A stretch of DNA of 64,000 nucleotides from Struthio camelus (taxonomy: Eukaryota > Chordata > Aves > Struthioniformes > Struthionidae), in NCBI RefSeq assembly GCF_040807025.1, contig NC_090954.1:12789501-12853500 (forward strand), in the 5' to 3' direction. The notes beneath the pieces are model-generated. The model ran no database searches and was not told where the DNA came from. It saw nothing but the letters and a program-made list of their open reading frames with translations. Below, one piece after another: positions 48,201 to 62,000 of the stretch (position 1 is its first letter; every line of letters starts with the position of its first letter). The position numbers were made by a program, and so were the translations under genes.

Positions 48201-51200
48201 AAACATTGAAAAGTTGCAGCTATTGTTTTTAAGGCAAATTATTCCAAAGCCACTTAATTTTTAAAGACTGCATTATTTTAGGAGTATGAGAGCTGTTGAA
48301 ATAATTTACTTCCAAATGAGATATCTACTTCATGAATGAAATCCTGAGGTCTATATTGTAAAAGCCTAAATAACTTATTTTCTTGCCTTCTCAGATTATA
48401 TTATGCTCCAAGATGCAGCAAAATTTCTTCCCAAGGGCACAGACTTTTATTTACTTTTTGGCTAGAAATGAGCTTTCCAAAAGACCCTGTGACCAACCAA
48501 TAACCCCTACAATGGCAGAAGGCTCAGAGGGCCAGGTGCCCCACGAACCTCAAGGGCAGTGTAGGATGCGGCTCGTTAATCCTTGCTGTTGCACAGAGAA
48601 CTGACTTTATCTCAACACAAAGGGGGCTGGAGGGTGACCTTTATTTTAGATAAGCAGCCATATCCATTAGTTGGACCTGGTGTAAATGTTTTTTCTTGAG
48701 TTGTTCAAAAGAATGTGCAGGTGTCCCTGAGATTAGCCAGGCCAGCATGGCGGAAGGGTATATGTGGCTCAGCCCAACAGAAAGTATAAAACTTCAACAG
48801 CTGACGAAGGAATTTTGAAGAGAGCAGCAGGCATGAGCTGGCATCAACCCACATATTCCTTCCTGGTGACTGGAGACATACAGCGTTGTGACAGTAAGCA
48901 TATTTGAGACCAGTAATGGCAACAACATTGATATTGTGATTGAACTGTATATTGCAATTGCTAGATTTTTTTAAGTGTATACACTTGAGTTGTGATTTTA
49001 GTATATTGCTGAATCACTCTGCTAAATCAGAAATCCTGTATAACATCAAATTGTCCCAAAATAAAATTTTATATTAAACATTGCACTCTCCATATGCGTG
49101 GAATATCTAAAAGAACCTAGTCAGAGAGTACTGGACTCTGACAAACCCTTAGTCTCAGATGTCTACAACATGAAGAACGCCATCAGAGGGAGTCCTCTGG
49201 ATTGCGTTTATATTCAAGGCAGGAAAATGGGCAGTGCTAAAATCAATTTATCTGGCCTATTTCAGTAATCTAGCTTAGGTATTTTGCAGGTAGTTTTTAT
49301 GCATTATCTTCTGTACTTGCAAAACAAAGTCAGGCGGCTATGTAGAGGTCACCCTGAAATGCTGTGTTTTCTTTGTTTCAGAGGTTGCAGAACAGGTGTA
49401 TTTGTCCGGCCCTTTTAATTTGTTTCATCCCTTTAGGACCCAAGAGATCCCCTCAGAAATAACTCACTAGGAGAACCATGCTCCAAACAAGAAAAACAAA
49501 TGACTAACAACTCACTGCAAAAGGCTGGACCAGAAGAGAGCATCATCCTCAGGGGCTCACCTACCATGTTGTTCATTGAACCAGGGTTGGTGCCTCTGAG
49601 ACGCCCCAACCACACTCTCACATTTCTGCAGCTGGGAATTTCCGAAGAGCCCTCTCAGCCATTTGCCAAGTGCATCCTCTCTGGGCGGGGAAGAGATTCC
49701 TATTTGCAGGCTTAGTCCTGTTCTATCTGTATCGACACAGGATTTTTAAGTGTCAGTAGACAGTCCCAGAAATTGGAGTGGTCCCTTTCTGTCTCTTAGC
49801 ATGAGATTTCTGAGGAGGGCTCACTTACGTCGGGCAGCTACGTTGTAGTCTCGCTCTTGGTAAGAGGCCCTCCTAAATGCAGTCTGCAACATGGTCCTGT
49901 AAAATATCAGTCCCAGAAGCCCAGTTTTTCCAGACTGTTATCAGACAGCCAATGTATAGCCATGCAGTACAGCAGAAGCTCAGGTAGGATAGAAATTACA
50001 TGGATGATGCTGGAAACCCTGAGGAAACCCAAACGGAAAAAATTCTAATTAAGCTTTATCACTTCTCAGGATGCAGCATTTCTTATTTTGTCTTAAGCCT
50101 CTCTTAGGCTGTGATCCACAGATACCCTGACAGAGACAGTGCAGGGGTACCGTGGCTCACGGACAGTGCAGCAGCGCAACTGAGATGTCTCCCAGGGCAG
50201 GACAGTCTTCCAGAAGAAACCACTTACAAGCTTGGAGTTTTCTTTCCTTGAAAAGACACTTGGCCTGCCACAGAATGTGCTAAATAGCTAACTCAATGCA
50301 ATGGAAAGGCTCCAAAAGAAGTCTTCTCAAGCTGCTATTGACTGCAGTGCAGGTGGGTTGGGCAGTGCTGAGCAACTGCAGCAAAAATCGCAGAAGAAAG
50401 AGCTTCATGGTTTTGGGAAACAGAAGCACTCCCCAGCCTTTCAGTGAGGAATGAAATAAAATACCAAGGCAGGAACATGGAGATGTAGTTATTGTTTATT
50501 TAATTATATATAGACTGGAGTTTCTGATGGTTTGCCTAGTGCTGGGGAAATATTATGGGCCAAGAGATTTTTTTTAACTAGGAATGAACTTAACTAGTAC
50601 CACATACCTCAGCTTCCCCAAAGTCTTGCACTATTGGTTCCTCACAGATCCAGTTAACTTCTAATTTCACCTACAGAAAAATAGACCGCAGAAATAGCAA
50701 CACTCGTAGATTTATATTATAGTAACACTGACAGGCCCTCCATCAGGAGGCAGACATACAACATACAGGGGGTAACAAGCTACCATTTGTCAGCTGCTTC
50801 ACAGTAACTGTCTACCTCCATGCTCTTAGCCTGATGTAATGCAAATCAATTTGCATTACCTTGCATACAGCAGAGATGAACAGGCAGTTGACATCGATCC
50901 AGTCACATAGTTTTCTCATGTATCTCAGCCCCCAGATCTCCATCTTGGGGTGGTATGAGCTGGGTGGTATGGTGCTCTTTCTCTCTCTCTGCGTACAACA
51001 AGAAATTATCCCTAAGGTTGCCTCTGGCACAGAAACCTACCCATTGCTAGTAAAAAGACAATACTACTCCAAGAGCTAGCAATATCTGCAATACACTACT
51101 CAGCCTTAGCTTACTTCACTTTTTTTCGGTGTCTGTTGCATTAGTAACAAGGAGCACTCATATTCGCATTACCCCAATCTGATCTCTTCAGGTTTCATTC

Positions 51201-54200
51201 TCCCTGCTCTCTCCTCTCCCACAGGGAACAGGTATATTAAAGAATCCACCCCATCCATCCCCATCTTTTCAGCTGCTAAGGAATTCCACTGAGGATTGAG
51301 TCTTTTCCCTGCAACTTTATTTGCCAGCAGTAGGGTTTTCACACCATATTTGTATTCCAGTCCCGATTTCAATTACCTGGCTAACCTTTTCAATTTTCAC
51401 AGAGAGTGAGAATCAGAAATCAGCAGGTTCCTTATTACTGCTCACACTGGCAGGGAGTGTTTCACACCCCGCCCCCCCCGACCCCACTTCCCTCCCTCAT
51501 GTTTGCAGGAAAGCTCTGTCAAATTCAAACAAACTCATTGATCATAACTTGTCTATTTACTTATGCTTTGCTAATTGTTAAGTATTCTGGTCCTTTCTCC
51601 CGTCCTCTTTTCCACCCTCCTTTTGGCTTGAATGTACTACTTTTCACATCATTTCTAAAAGTCAAGGAAAGACTGTCTTCTCAAATCTTCACCCTGGCTC
51701 CTGACACCAGTGGGAACTCTCAACAGGGTCAAAGACTGGAGAAGGTGAAAGCCTTATGCCTCAAGAGGGGCTATTTGCTGCCCTTCAATAATCTAGACAT
51801 GGCAGTATTCAGTCCCTATTTACGAGTCCCGGAGCACTTCTCAGGCTCAGGGCATCAGATGAGTTCCCTCTGACCCAGAGGCAAGGCAGATGCAGAAATC
51901 AGCTCTGTTCATCCCAAGGTCACTGCTCTACTCACTAAACAGTACTGTCCACAGCTGTCGTCTGCAAAAGAAATCATTTTCCTTTTGCCTTTCTTTTTCA
52001 GTTCCCCAAGTCATGACCTTCCCCTTATCTATCTCATCTCCTTCATTTTTCTGATCTCTTGATATCCTTTCCATGCCTATGCTATCTGCCCTGTCACGCA
52101 GCTATTTAGTTCCTAAGAACGGTTTCTTTGATTCTTTCAGATTTAGTAAAATGAATCCGTTTCCTAGCAACCCCTCCCCCTCTTTTTTCCTCTTCTTTTG
52201 TTATTTCCAGCTCATTATCCTTCCCCATGTTCAACTCCAAATTAACTTAATTATAGACAGATTTCATATCTCTCAAAACCAGAAGGGGCGCTTGTAAAAC
52301 ATTCCTTCAGTAAACAGCAAATGAGGGCCTTGGCCTATGCTAAGTAGGCTGTGGGAAAGGCAGCTCAACTGTGTCTGTTCTGCTCCCTCTGGAGACCTCT
52401 CCCAGTTGCTCACAGCTCCTGCCTTTCTTCTGAGCTGCCTGGAAGTCAGGCATTTCATCTACAGATGAACTCTATCTCTTTTGCAACTTGCCAAAGTTCA
52501 TCAAAACCATGACCACACTAGCCATCTTTAAAAGCTGCTGAGCAAATATTTCTCTCACTTACTTAGATGCTGAGGACACTGCAGTCTTTCCACCTGCTCT
52601 TGCCATATTCAGATAGGCATATTCACGTATTCAAAGTGCCTAATTTTGATGTCTGTACCTATTGGAATCAGCCCTGAGGTCAAATGTGAGCTAGACTTGA
52701 GTCATTTTGAATCTGAATACCAGATGCACTCAACCTTGGATGACCTCCTATTACTTGCACATTCAGTAGGTCAAAGACCTCTCTTGTTTAATACAGCTTT
52801 GGTTGCCTAAAAGAATCATACGCTGATGATAGCTTTCCCCTTGAAAAATCCCAATGAGATAAGAACACACTAACTGGACTAGATCCAGGGCAGTCCCCTC
52901 AGCTTCTCCTTAGCCAGTGTTAACAGGTTTCCTTAGGAAATGAGGAACAGGATTTATCTCTACCACTCAAGTCAATGGATTTCCCACCTCCTAGCAGGTA
53001 GGACTGAATTACTGTGGCTTACCGTTCACAGAAGTTCTCCCCGTAGACTGGCATAGCAATTATCTTCTTCCTTCTGCTATAGGTTCAGTAGATTTCATGC
53101 AGTCAAGAGACCTGCTCTCAAGTCCATCGAGTTTTATAATGAGTGTCAGTGATTCCTCACTGGTAGAAGCCAGATGCTGCTCTGAGAAGAATGCGGAGAG
53201 ATCTTCATTCGCACAGTTAGGACAGATAGCAGCAGCCCACAGACTTCTGCCTCATGTATGAAGTGATCTGTGAAGACACAGAGGAGGGGGGCTAAACTCA
53301 CAGCAGGGTCACAAAAGGCAGAGAGAGTTTTGCGGTGGTCATGAGAGAAGTCGGGAAGCTGTTGTTTCTACCATTAGAAGACAACACCTGTGGTTGCTGC
53401 AAAGGGAAGGAAACCCTGGATGATTCTTTACACGTGCAGCTCCTCTTCATTCAGATAAGCACTTCTGCCCAGCTCTTTGCTGTCCTGGAGATCAGAACCA
53501 CAGTTCAAACTGGGATGTGTCCTCATTGCCCTGCAAAGGTAGAGTTGCAAATCACGCACACATACATGATTTAACAAGCCTGAATGCTGGTAGCAGTGCA
53601 GCTAGAGGACAAGTCTTCCTGGGTTTCTGATGGTCAAACCATGAAGTTAGTGGGAATGATACTGGTACAGACACTACAAAACCGGAAGGTAAATATGCCT
53701 ACATGAAGAGCAGCCATGTCCTTGCCCTTAATCCTGGACTTCTGAGGGTCAGAATGAAGCTCTTCCTATTCCTAAAACTTCAGGTCTTTTCTTTCTCTGC
53801 TGCCCTTTACTTGCTCATAACTTCACTGTGTCCCCCTCTGCTCTGTAGGGAGGGAGGATACAGGCAGGGCATTTCCTCCATGCTTCGCTAAGGCATTTTC
53901 TGAATTTTCTTCCTCAGTGTAACTATAGTTGCATTTACAGGCTCAATAGGACACTGTTCTGAGAACTGCCTTTAGTCTAGAAGGGCCTGCAGAAGCCCAG
54001 GAGCAGATACCTGCTCTGAAATCTGACGATGGTGCCTCTAAAGAGCATCCGTGCACACCTTCCCCAGGTTTACAGGCCAACGACACCAGTCATTGACCAC
54101 TGGGGGTCAGTCTTGTGCTGTGGAACACAGCGTGGGGAGCAAGGCGGTGGGGTGCCCTGTGATTCCAAACAGCCTGGGACTGCTTGTGCGGTGCCCATGA

Positions 54201-57200
54201 CATCCCAGGAGACAACCTGTTCTGGTTCCTTCAGTGCTAATTTTTAATTTAAAGATACTTGAGGTTTTCCTTTCCTCTTTTTTTCTCTGCTCAAAAGTAT
54301 CTGGTGGTCTGTTAATGGATAAGCTCGACAGGTGGGAAGTGTGTGCCGTTTGACTGATCAGCACAATGAGGGCTCACAGGAGGAGCCCAGAGTGCTCATC
54401 AGGTCAAAGCCACTGTGTGCAGTGGTACCATACATCTGGCCAGGCAGGTGTGGCAGTTACATTCCACTTATTCCAGGGCCTGCTCATCCAAGCTGACCTG
54501 AAAAACATTCTATTTCAGCGCAGTTCTCAGTATTTTGCTCTTTCGTTGTGTTTCACAAGAGAGTGGCACCCTAATTGCGTATGGCTTGCATCCTATGGAT
54601 GAGAGATCAGGATATTGATCGGGGACCAAAACAAGTATAGGTTCAGAAATACCTAATTCAGAGCCATGTTCCTTGCCAGGAATCCATTTTTTTTACACTG
54701 GGTCACGTGGTCCTAACTTAACAGAGTTACTCGCTCTCACTCTTTCTATGAGATTCTCCAAGAGCACCTAACAAATATTTTATTGGAACAAAACCCTTCA
54801 GTGAAACACACTGGAAAAACAGTTTTGTTCCCCCCAAAACTCAAACACACTTTTACTGCAGGATCCCACAGATACCAGTGCAAACTCAGCTCTGGCTCTG
54901 GCAAGCTTCTAGTAACTCATGGGTCTATGTAAAAAATATGCATCTGTATGACTTACATAGAAAATATAGATTGAAGTGCTCAGCTTCAATCTCTTCTGGT
55001 TACTTTTCCACACATCAGTCCTTCATGGTGACTTAATTTTTTTCTCTATATTAAGGACAGAAGACCTATCCTCTACCTTGCCTCCAACTAGGCCACATGT
55101 AAAGTGAATGATGCACATAATATACATACGTTCACACTGGCTCCAGACTGAAAAAACAACCAGCATTGAATGACTCCTCTTTTGGCCCTGGAGAGGACAG
55201 TCACCAAGAAGCCTTGAACATGTATTTCTTCTGCTCTGCTGTAAGAGATAAAGAGCCCTTCCTTTTCTGTTTTACTTCCAGCACAGCAATAGAAATATTG
55301 ATCTGTCACCATTGGCTTCCTCTTCTGAGAACAATCAGTTCTCCTTTGCTGTTAAAGATACTGCAATTATGCATTCTAAACAACAGGAGAATCACAAGGA
55401 TGGAGGCACCCTTTGATCTCCTACCTCTTATTATCATTAGTATTTCTTTCTGCATGTCCTTGTGTACACCACATCTTCCCAGCAAGAGGAAAGCAGTTTC
55501 TGTCTCTCCATCCCTCTCTGCCCTAACTTACCTCCCACCTCAAAACAGCAAAGTTTTTCTAACACCTGACATCTCTTAAGAGGGACTGGAATAGATGAAA
55601 CAAAACAGACAAGCTAGACCACCAAAATATGATCGAGAGTGGGGCCATGGCAATAACTCAGTAAAACTAGTTCTCCATAATTTGGTAACAAGTCCACAGC
55701 ACTGCCGTGGCACTGGACTCACTACTTCGAAGGAGTGACCCTAAGCAGCCTGGGACCTTACCAGCAGTACCCAGTGAGGATGCACATTCAGAAAACAGGA
55801 AAGCGACGGGTAGGAACAGAGACAAGAAGCTTGTGCCTTTGACAAAGCCCATTTTTCTCACTAGCATCTTTGCAGCAGCTCTTTGGTGAACTCATATTGC
55901 AGCATACCAAAAATTGCATTAGGAGAGTAGGATAAACTGCTGTCAGTGTGATCCGTACAGGCAAATTATATGCCTATGAGCTTAGGGCAAGGTGACCCCC
56001 AGACCCTTTTCTTTGCATATTAACCAGCTCTGCATGTAGTGATGAAATGGGGTTAGTGAAGAAAGTGATGCAAGCCTCTCTCATTCTACACTCAGGACCC
56101 TTAACTGGGGGTTTGGCCCTCCTTGGGACAAATTAGACAGTGTCCTCCATGTTGGGACTTTTTTCCTTGTTTTTGCCCTCTCCTTTGCTCCAGCATCTGT
56201 GCTAATTACTGTAGAGTGAAATGCAACATGTCTATCCCTTCACCTGGCTCTTTGGGACCTATGCAATTCATGGCTCGTTACCACTTTCTTGTGAGATATT
56301 AATTTTTCTATAAGCATTTTGTACTTTCACAGATGGGACTAAACTGTTTAACTCTACCGATACGTTACAGTAGATGGAGCCCTGGTTTACTTCCAGGCTG
56401 GGCCAACCCTGGAATTTAGTGAAAGCATGCTGAAGACAAGAGGTTTGAACCAGGGATAAATATAGCTCTGGATATATGCTACGGAAGCACTGGAAGGAAA
56501 GACAGAGCTAAGGAAGGGTCTAGGGAAAAAGCTGTACGGAAGCAGGACAGATGCTAATTTGCCAGTGAGCAGGTCCCAACTTCATATATATTAGTGCATC
56601 TGCTTCATTGATCTGCCTAGCGTATTTTGGAGTCAAGATGTGCTCAGCCTTCCTAGGACTGTCTCTAGCTGAATCTACTGCCACTGCTCTTCTCCTTGCA
56701 GGCTGAGTTCTGGTGATGACCCAGTGATGAACTTCTGCTCTGAGCACAACGAGGTGTGTAAATACTGTAGCTGTCATGATACTTTGCTGAAATACTGAGG
56801 CATATTGGTGCATCACTGTAATAAAGGTCTGAGGGAAAGTGCTTGACAGAAATGCTGAAAGAAAAGGTTTTAGGGATACTGTTTTTTATTTCTTTGATTC
56901 TGGCAGAAGAAGCTGTTTGATTCATTTATCAAGCTGCCTGTAGTTCCCATTCCAAGGCTGATGAAGCTATAATAAACACTGAGCCAAAAAAAAAAGTCAT
57001 CTGGAAGGTATATGTAGAGCAGTTTAATAAGTAAAGGCAGGAGGAGAAAAAAAATCATCACTGCAATTTTTTGTTTTCCTCTGCTCTTCATTTTATAGCA
57101 TAAATTTAAATAAATGCATGAACTGAGTTGGTGGAATCACCCTCATTCTCAAATTCATTCTCCAAAAAGTCCTGCCTGTGCATTCATCTTTCTACAATTA

Positions 57201-57919
57201 CCTATGTTTTGCCAGTCAACCTCCAAAGTGCCCTCTAAATTGCCACTTTGAAATATATAAACATATACATCAGGCTCTGCAGACCCCCAGAGATACTTCA
57301 AAAAAAAAAAAGTATATTCCTGACCGATGAAAATTCTTTACAGAAACTCCAGTGCAATAAACCTCAGCACAACTAAACATCTGGATGCCCACTAGCTCAG
57401 ATAACTTTCTGTCCAGGCACCCCAAACATAACATTGTTCCATTCCCAGACCCCAAAGAAGACCTTCAAGTTTGCACCAAGCTGTTGTCCTCCATAGTGGA
57501 GACATTGGTCCTGGTCACTTGACTTGAGATCTCAGCCCTGTCTTAGTTATCATTTCTTTCCCCAGGGACTTGGGCATTCTTCATTCACCTAAGGATTAAG
57601 CGCTGTTTTTCCATTTTCTCCATTAGAATCCACTGGTAGTCAGCAAGCTGGAAGACTTCTCTGGTGGCTTTCTATGCCATTGATCTCTGGGGTAGGACAA
57701 TGAATTTACTGCATTTCCTTCCAACAGCTTTTAGTTATCAAGACCTGATAGACACTCAGATTTGTAGTTCGAGGTGTGAGTTTCAGAACTCTTCTAGAAG
57801 CTTTTACCGTGTTTCATTAAATTACAGGAACTCTTATTTTGGTCTGACTCTTTCTTCAGCTGATTTGGGTTAATGCTCATGGACTTAGGCAGATATTACT
57901 GAGATCCTGTTATCAGTAT
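45226..57919. other. Intergenic DNA downstream of NMUR2, no gene seen
   Basis: About 12.7 kb without a recognisable exon or transposon. G11 lies at 46104-46114 and a G-rich patch at 47339-47371. Open frames up to 155 codons (51406-51873, no ATG at its 5' end) are compositionally biased toward Pro/Ser/Leu and overlap others, so they are treated as chance. Confidence 0.55.
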
Positions 57920-58148
57920 AGAAAACAAAGAGGGAGTTGGAGAGGGAAGGAAACACTGGAAGATGAGAAGAAGTGAAAGAATCAGAGAGAAGTGGGGAAA
58001 AAAGAAACAAGCCCAGAAGGACAGAAACAGAGATAGAACAGCAAGGAAAACGAATAAAGTAAGTGAATGAGAACAAGGATGAAAGAAGAGGAGAGGGTAA
58101 GGAGGAAGGGAAGGGAAACAAGGGAAGAGAAGGGAAGGGAAGGAAAAA
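57920..58148. repeat. Purine-rich (GA/GGAA) tract
   Basis: About 230 bases almost entirely of G and A on the + strand, with GGAAG-type units densest at 58100-58147. The opposite strand therefore shows long Phe/Pro/Ser/Leu open frames that are artefacts of composition. Confidence 0.85.
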
Positions 58149-58790
58149 GGCACAGAAATATGTATAAGGAAAAATCCACACTGGTTTTCATGAATGCTTC
58201 ATCAGATGCAAATGGTATCAACAATAACAGAACCTCTCAGCTCTAGAACAATAGATGAAATCATCCAAGCACTACCTTCAGATTAAAAGGGCAGTGAAAG
58301 GAGTTTGGTTTCTTTCCCAGTCTTTCTTTTCCTTATATACATATAGAAAATAACCTCATCCACTTACTCATATTCTACAGCTCATCACCACGAAAATACA
58401 AATATAACAATGAAACCTTCCTTCAGTGCAGACAGAAAATAAATCAGAGGCTTCAGTGCTCTCTCATTGTTGCAGCTGGGTCCTGTCTTCACATTTATTT
58501 ATTTTTAAATTTTCCCTCCCTCCTTGCACTCTGGAGACTATAATCCTATAAAATGTTGGGTTATCAAGTTAGCTGTGAATAATTCATGAGATAATTATAA
58601 AACATTTACACCAGAACATTCTCATCTTGCAACTACAAAAACCCAAATATTTAATGTCCCCCAACATTGGTGGCAAACCTCTTGTGACTGTGATGTTCTT
58701 TTTTGCCAAAATTAAATGGAATTTATCTTCAATACTATTTTTGCTGCCTGCTAGCACAGAAGCACATAAAACCATCCTGAGGTGAGATGG

Positions 58791-58878
58791 GCACACACAA
58801 ATACATACATACATACATACATGTATGTGTATGCATACACACACACATATATTGAATTCTAACACACACACACACATA
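58791..58878. repeat. CATA/CA compound microsatellite
   Basis: Runs of (CATA)n switching to TATG units around 58820, then (CA)n twice with a short break (attgaattcta). The CATA to TATG switch makes an inverted repeat centred on catg at 58820-58823. Confidence 0.95.
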
Positions 58879-58997
58879 GGAGATTCAGTTTCACACCTTC
58901 TCTCCCAAACACGCATAAATATACTTTAAGGCATAAGGGACATAAGCACATATGTTCAAGTGACAGACTGAATGTATGTTGACAGGTTGCTATGATC

Positions 58998-59025
58998 TAC
59001 ACACACAGACACACACTCATACACA
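58998..59025. repeat. CA-rich simple repeat
   Basis: Interrupted (CA)n (acacacagacacacactcatacaca), a satellite of the larger repeat about 120 bases upstream. Confidence 0.8.
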
Positions 59026-59029
59026 GCTA

Positions 59030-62000
59030 AAGACGTGAGGAGGCAGAGCTGTGCATGCGCTGCAGAGTCACTGTGGCTCATGAAGACAGTCTCTTACAGG
59101 TGTACACATGTACACGCATGCAGAGAGGACACACATAGACCCGTGGCACTTTGGGCCATACACTGAGGGACTGTTGTAGGATAGAAATCATTCCTTCTCG
59201 TATCCTTCTACTGCAAAGTGTAAATTTTCTCCTTTCCTCCAGAAGTGAATCTTAGGTCACATTTTTTTTCTCATTACTACAGGCTAGACCTTACTTTGAA
59301 GTTAATATAATCGCTTCAGATAATAAACTTCAGATTTACACTAGTGTCACCAAGAGCAGGATTTGGCCTTGAATAAGTATCCAGATTTAAGAGTGCCCTA
59401 TGTGACTACAAAACCTCTTAGAAAAGCATCTCTGATAATTTAAATCTCTAGTAAAATAGGCAAAACTGGCTGTGGAGGACTTCTCCAGCCCAGGGAACAG
59501 CTCCTCTGTCACCCTCTGTCTGGGCATGAGGCCAGAGCAGTGTCTGGGAAAAATACTAAGGCTCTGTCTTCACTGTGTGCTGGTGATCCCTAGCTGTCAT
59601 GATACTCCTGAGGGCTTCAACAGGCATGCACAGAAGAACCTCAAAACCGCTTTGTTTACAGCAACGACCAGCCTTTTGCTAGATAGATTAAGATTTTTTT
59701 TCAAAAATGACCTCCCCTCTCCCTCAGGAACATGGGAAAAAGAGCACCAATAAAACATAACCCAACTAGACAATATCTTTGGAAACGTGGGCTGCCATGC
59801 TCTCAGGAAATGGGAGACCCAGAAAACCTTGGGCCAGCAGAGCTAGCATCTAGCTACGATCCCTAAGGTAACTGAGGGCAGACACAGGAAAGAAAAAAAT
59901 TTCTCTTGTTGCCCTTTATCCGCTCCTTCCCTCTTTGCATGCAGTTGGTCCCCATGGAGAATTATTTGTGCTTTCTCACAAATGCATTTGCACCCAGAAC
60001 AATATACACACTGTTATTCTGCACAGAAAGGAAGGCCAAGGTCTCTCCTTCCTCCCAGCAGCTATTAAAAGCCCACATTAGGCAGCACAACACTTACATT
60101 TGCCTTACAGCCAAGAGTAGCCATCCTGCTCTGCAAGGGCTGGAAACACACTGTACATTCTGAATAGGTGAACACGTCCCCGGGAGATTTGGCACTAAGC
60201 TGATGTTAAACAAAGCAGCCTGGAGCCTGAGGCATTGCAGTTTGATTAACTACATGCACCTTTGTGGAAGGATTAGGAGAACTCTATCATTGTGATGCTT
60301 GAATCTTAATTGAAATCCAGGCATCCGGCCCCAGTGCCTCATGGAACCACGAGGGCTCTGAAGGGAAAACACATCATTCTAGTTTGGGATCCGGAAGGGG
60401 AGATGTGTGTGTCTGTGAGCATCTAATCTGAGGGGTCAGGGGAGCTTGTAGCTCCAAAGAACCATGTTTACCTCCTGCTACACATTGGCCCAGTAAATGT
60501 AATGAGATTGTATAAGACCAATGGATGCAGCAGGGACTGGAGTTTGAATTTCAATAGCCTTTGCAGAGCCCATTTAGAAATCTGCCTGCTGTTTGGAAGT
60601 GTCAGCAAACAATCATGAAATTTCATCTCTGAAACAATTTACGAAATAGGAAAAAAGCTGTGTGAACACCAATTTCTGAAGGTGTTCTGTCTGAACACCC
60701 TGTGTACAGAGCTGCCAACACATGCCTTCTGGGGTGATTCTTGTTATTTGCTATGTTTCTCCCAGCAAGATGTCAGTTATCACGAAGACTAACACTAATA
60801 TAGGAGCTGAGGATGAACCCCTAAGAACGTCTGTTACCCATAACCTGAGTGCAAAGGGCTCCTTTTTCAAGCTGTCTTCTCTGGGTACCTAACTCAGTTA
60901 TATTACAAGGGGACCTATGGTTAAGAGAAGGCTATGTGGTTTAGATCACAGGACTCTTAAGCCATATGCCAATAGTGGAGAGAAGCAGTCCTATTATCTA
61001 ACGCAAGACCTATCACTGGTCTTTCGATTACACTCAGGAGCCCCATTCAAGCACTCAATTGCAGTGTTGATGTTGCAGTGCAGTGTTGGCACTAGGAAGG
61101 TGAAACACTGTCCACAAATGGTTATTACTATTATCTATGTAATCTTGCCAACTATGGACCACAAAGCACGGGGCTAAATGTTGTCTGTGTCCTCCTCAAA
61201 TATGTAGCTATGGCATAGCCTCTTCCTCAAAGGAGTTACTGTCTCAGAGAATTTAACATCAGTGAGTAGACAGGTGGGGGATCATGAGATGATAATAAGA
61301 CAACCTTGGCTGGTGCCACAAAGAGTCTGAATGTAGCAACAGCTTAACTAGCATTAACTAGCTAGTTGTTACAGATGCTTAAGAAATAACATCCCATCAG
61401 CTGAGTCCTGATAGCCACCTGAGCATTTATCACTCACATGCAAGTGCAAAACAGAACTCTAGCTTGACACATCAGAACAGTGGAAGTGCAAAGGGATATG
61501 TTTTAGCTCATGCATTTGCTTATTTTCTTCCTGAACTGCCTCTTCCTAACGTTTGAGATCATCCGGGTATGAAAGTTCCCCAGTGAAAAGAGCTGAAGAC
61601 TGCAGCATTTATTTCTCTGTGTAAGGACAAAGGGAGGATCAAGTCCAAGCCATTCCTCTTCATGGATCAATTGAACAGCTCTGGTGATGTCACTATCCCT
61701 GGCACTGGGACTTGATTCAAAATTACCTCAAATCTAAAAGATTGATTTCCACCATCAGCATTTAATGTCTGTTGTATCTCTCCTTTCCCAGCACAGAAAA
61801 TAGAGAGAGAGGGAAAAGGAGATGCTTCAGATTCAACTGCAATTTAGCATTCATTTGCATTTTTAAATTAGTTAAGCTATGGACCGTTGCAAAGCAATGA
61901 CAGAGAATTTTTGTAATAATTAGTCTGCTGGGAGTGTAGAAATGGCTATAAAGGCAGGTTGCACTGAAAGAGAAAGCAGCACCCAGTGCTCAGACTAGGA

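Noticed and set aside
51321-51873. Overlapping plus-strand frames of 86 and 155 codons
   Set aside because: Different frames of the same pyrimidine-rich DNA, no ATG at the 5' end of the longer one, low-complexity Pro/Ser/Leu composition and no splice-supported structure.
57885-58224. Three minus-strand open frames of 80-98 codons rich in Phe, Pro, Ser and Leu
   Set aside because: They are the complement of a purine-rich tract and are open in several frames at once because of base composition.
58584-58916. Minus-strand 110-codon frame with Cys-Val and His-Ile-Tyr runs
   Set aside because: The middle is translated CA/CATA microsatellite; no protein family resemblance.
61356-61367. 12-bp perfect palindrome aactagctagtt
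   Set aside because: A palindrome this short is expected by chance in a 64-kb window and has no associated structure.
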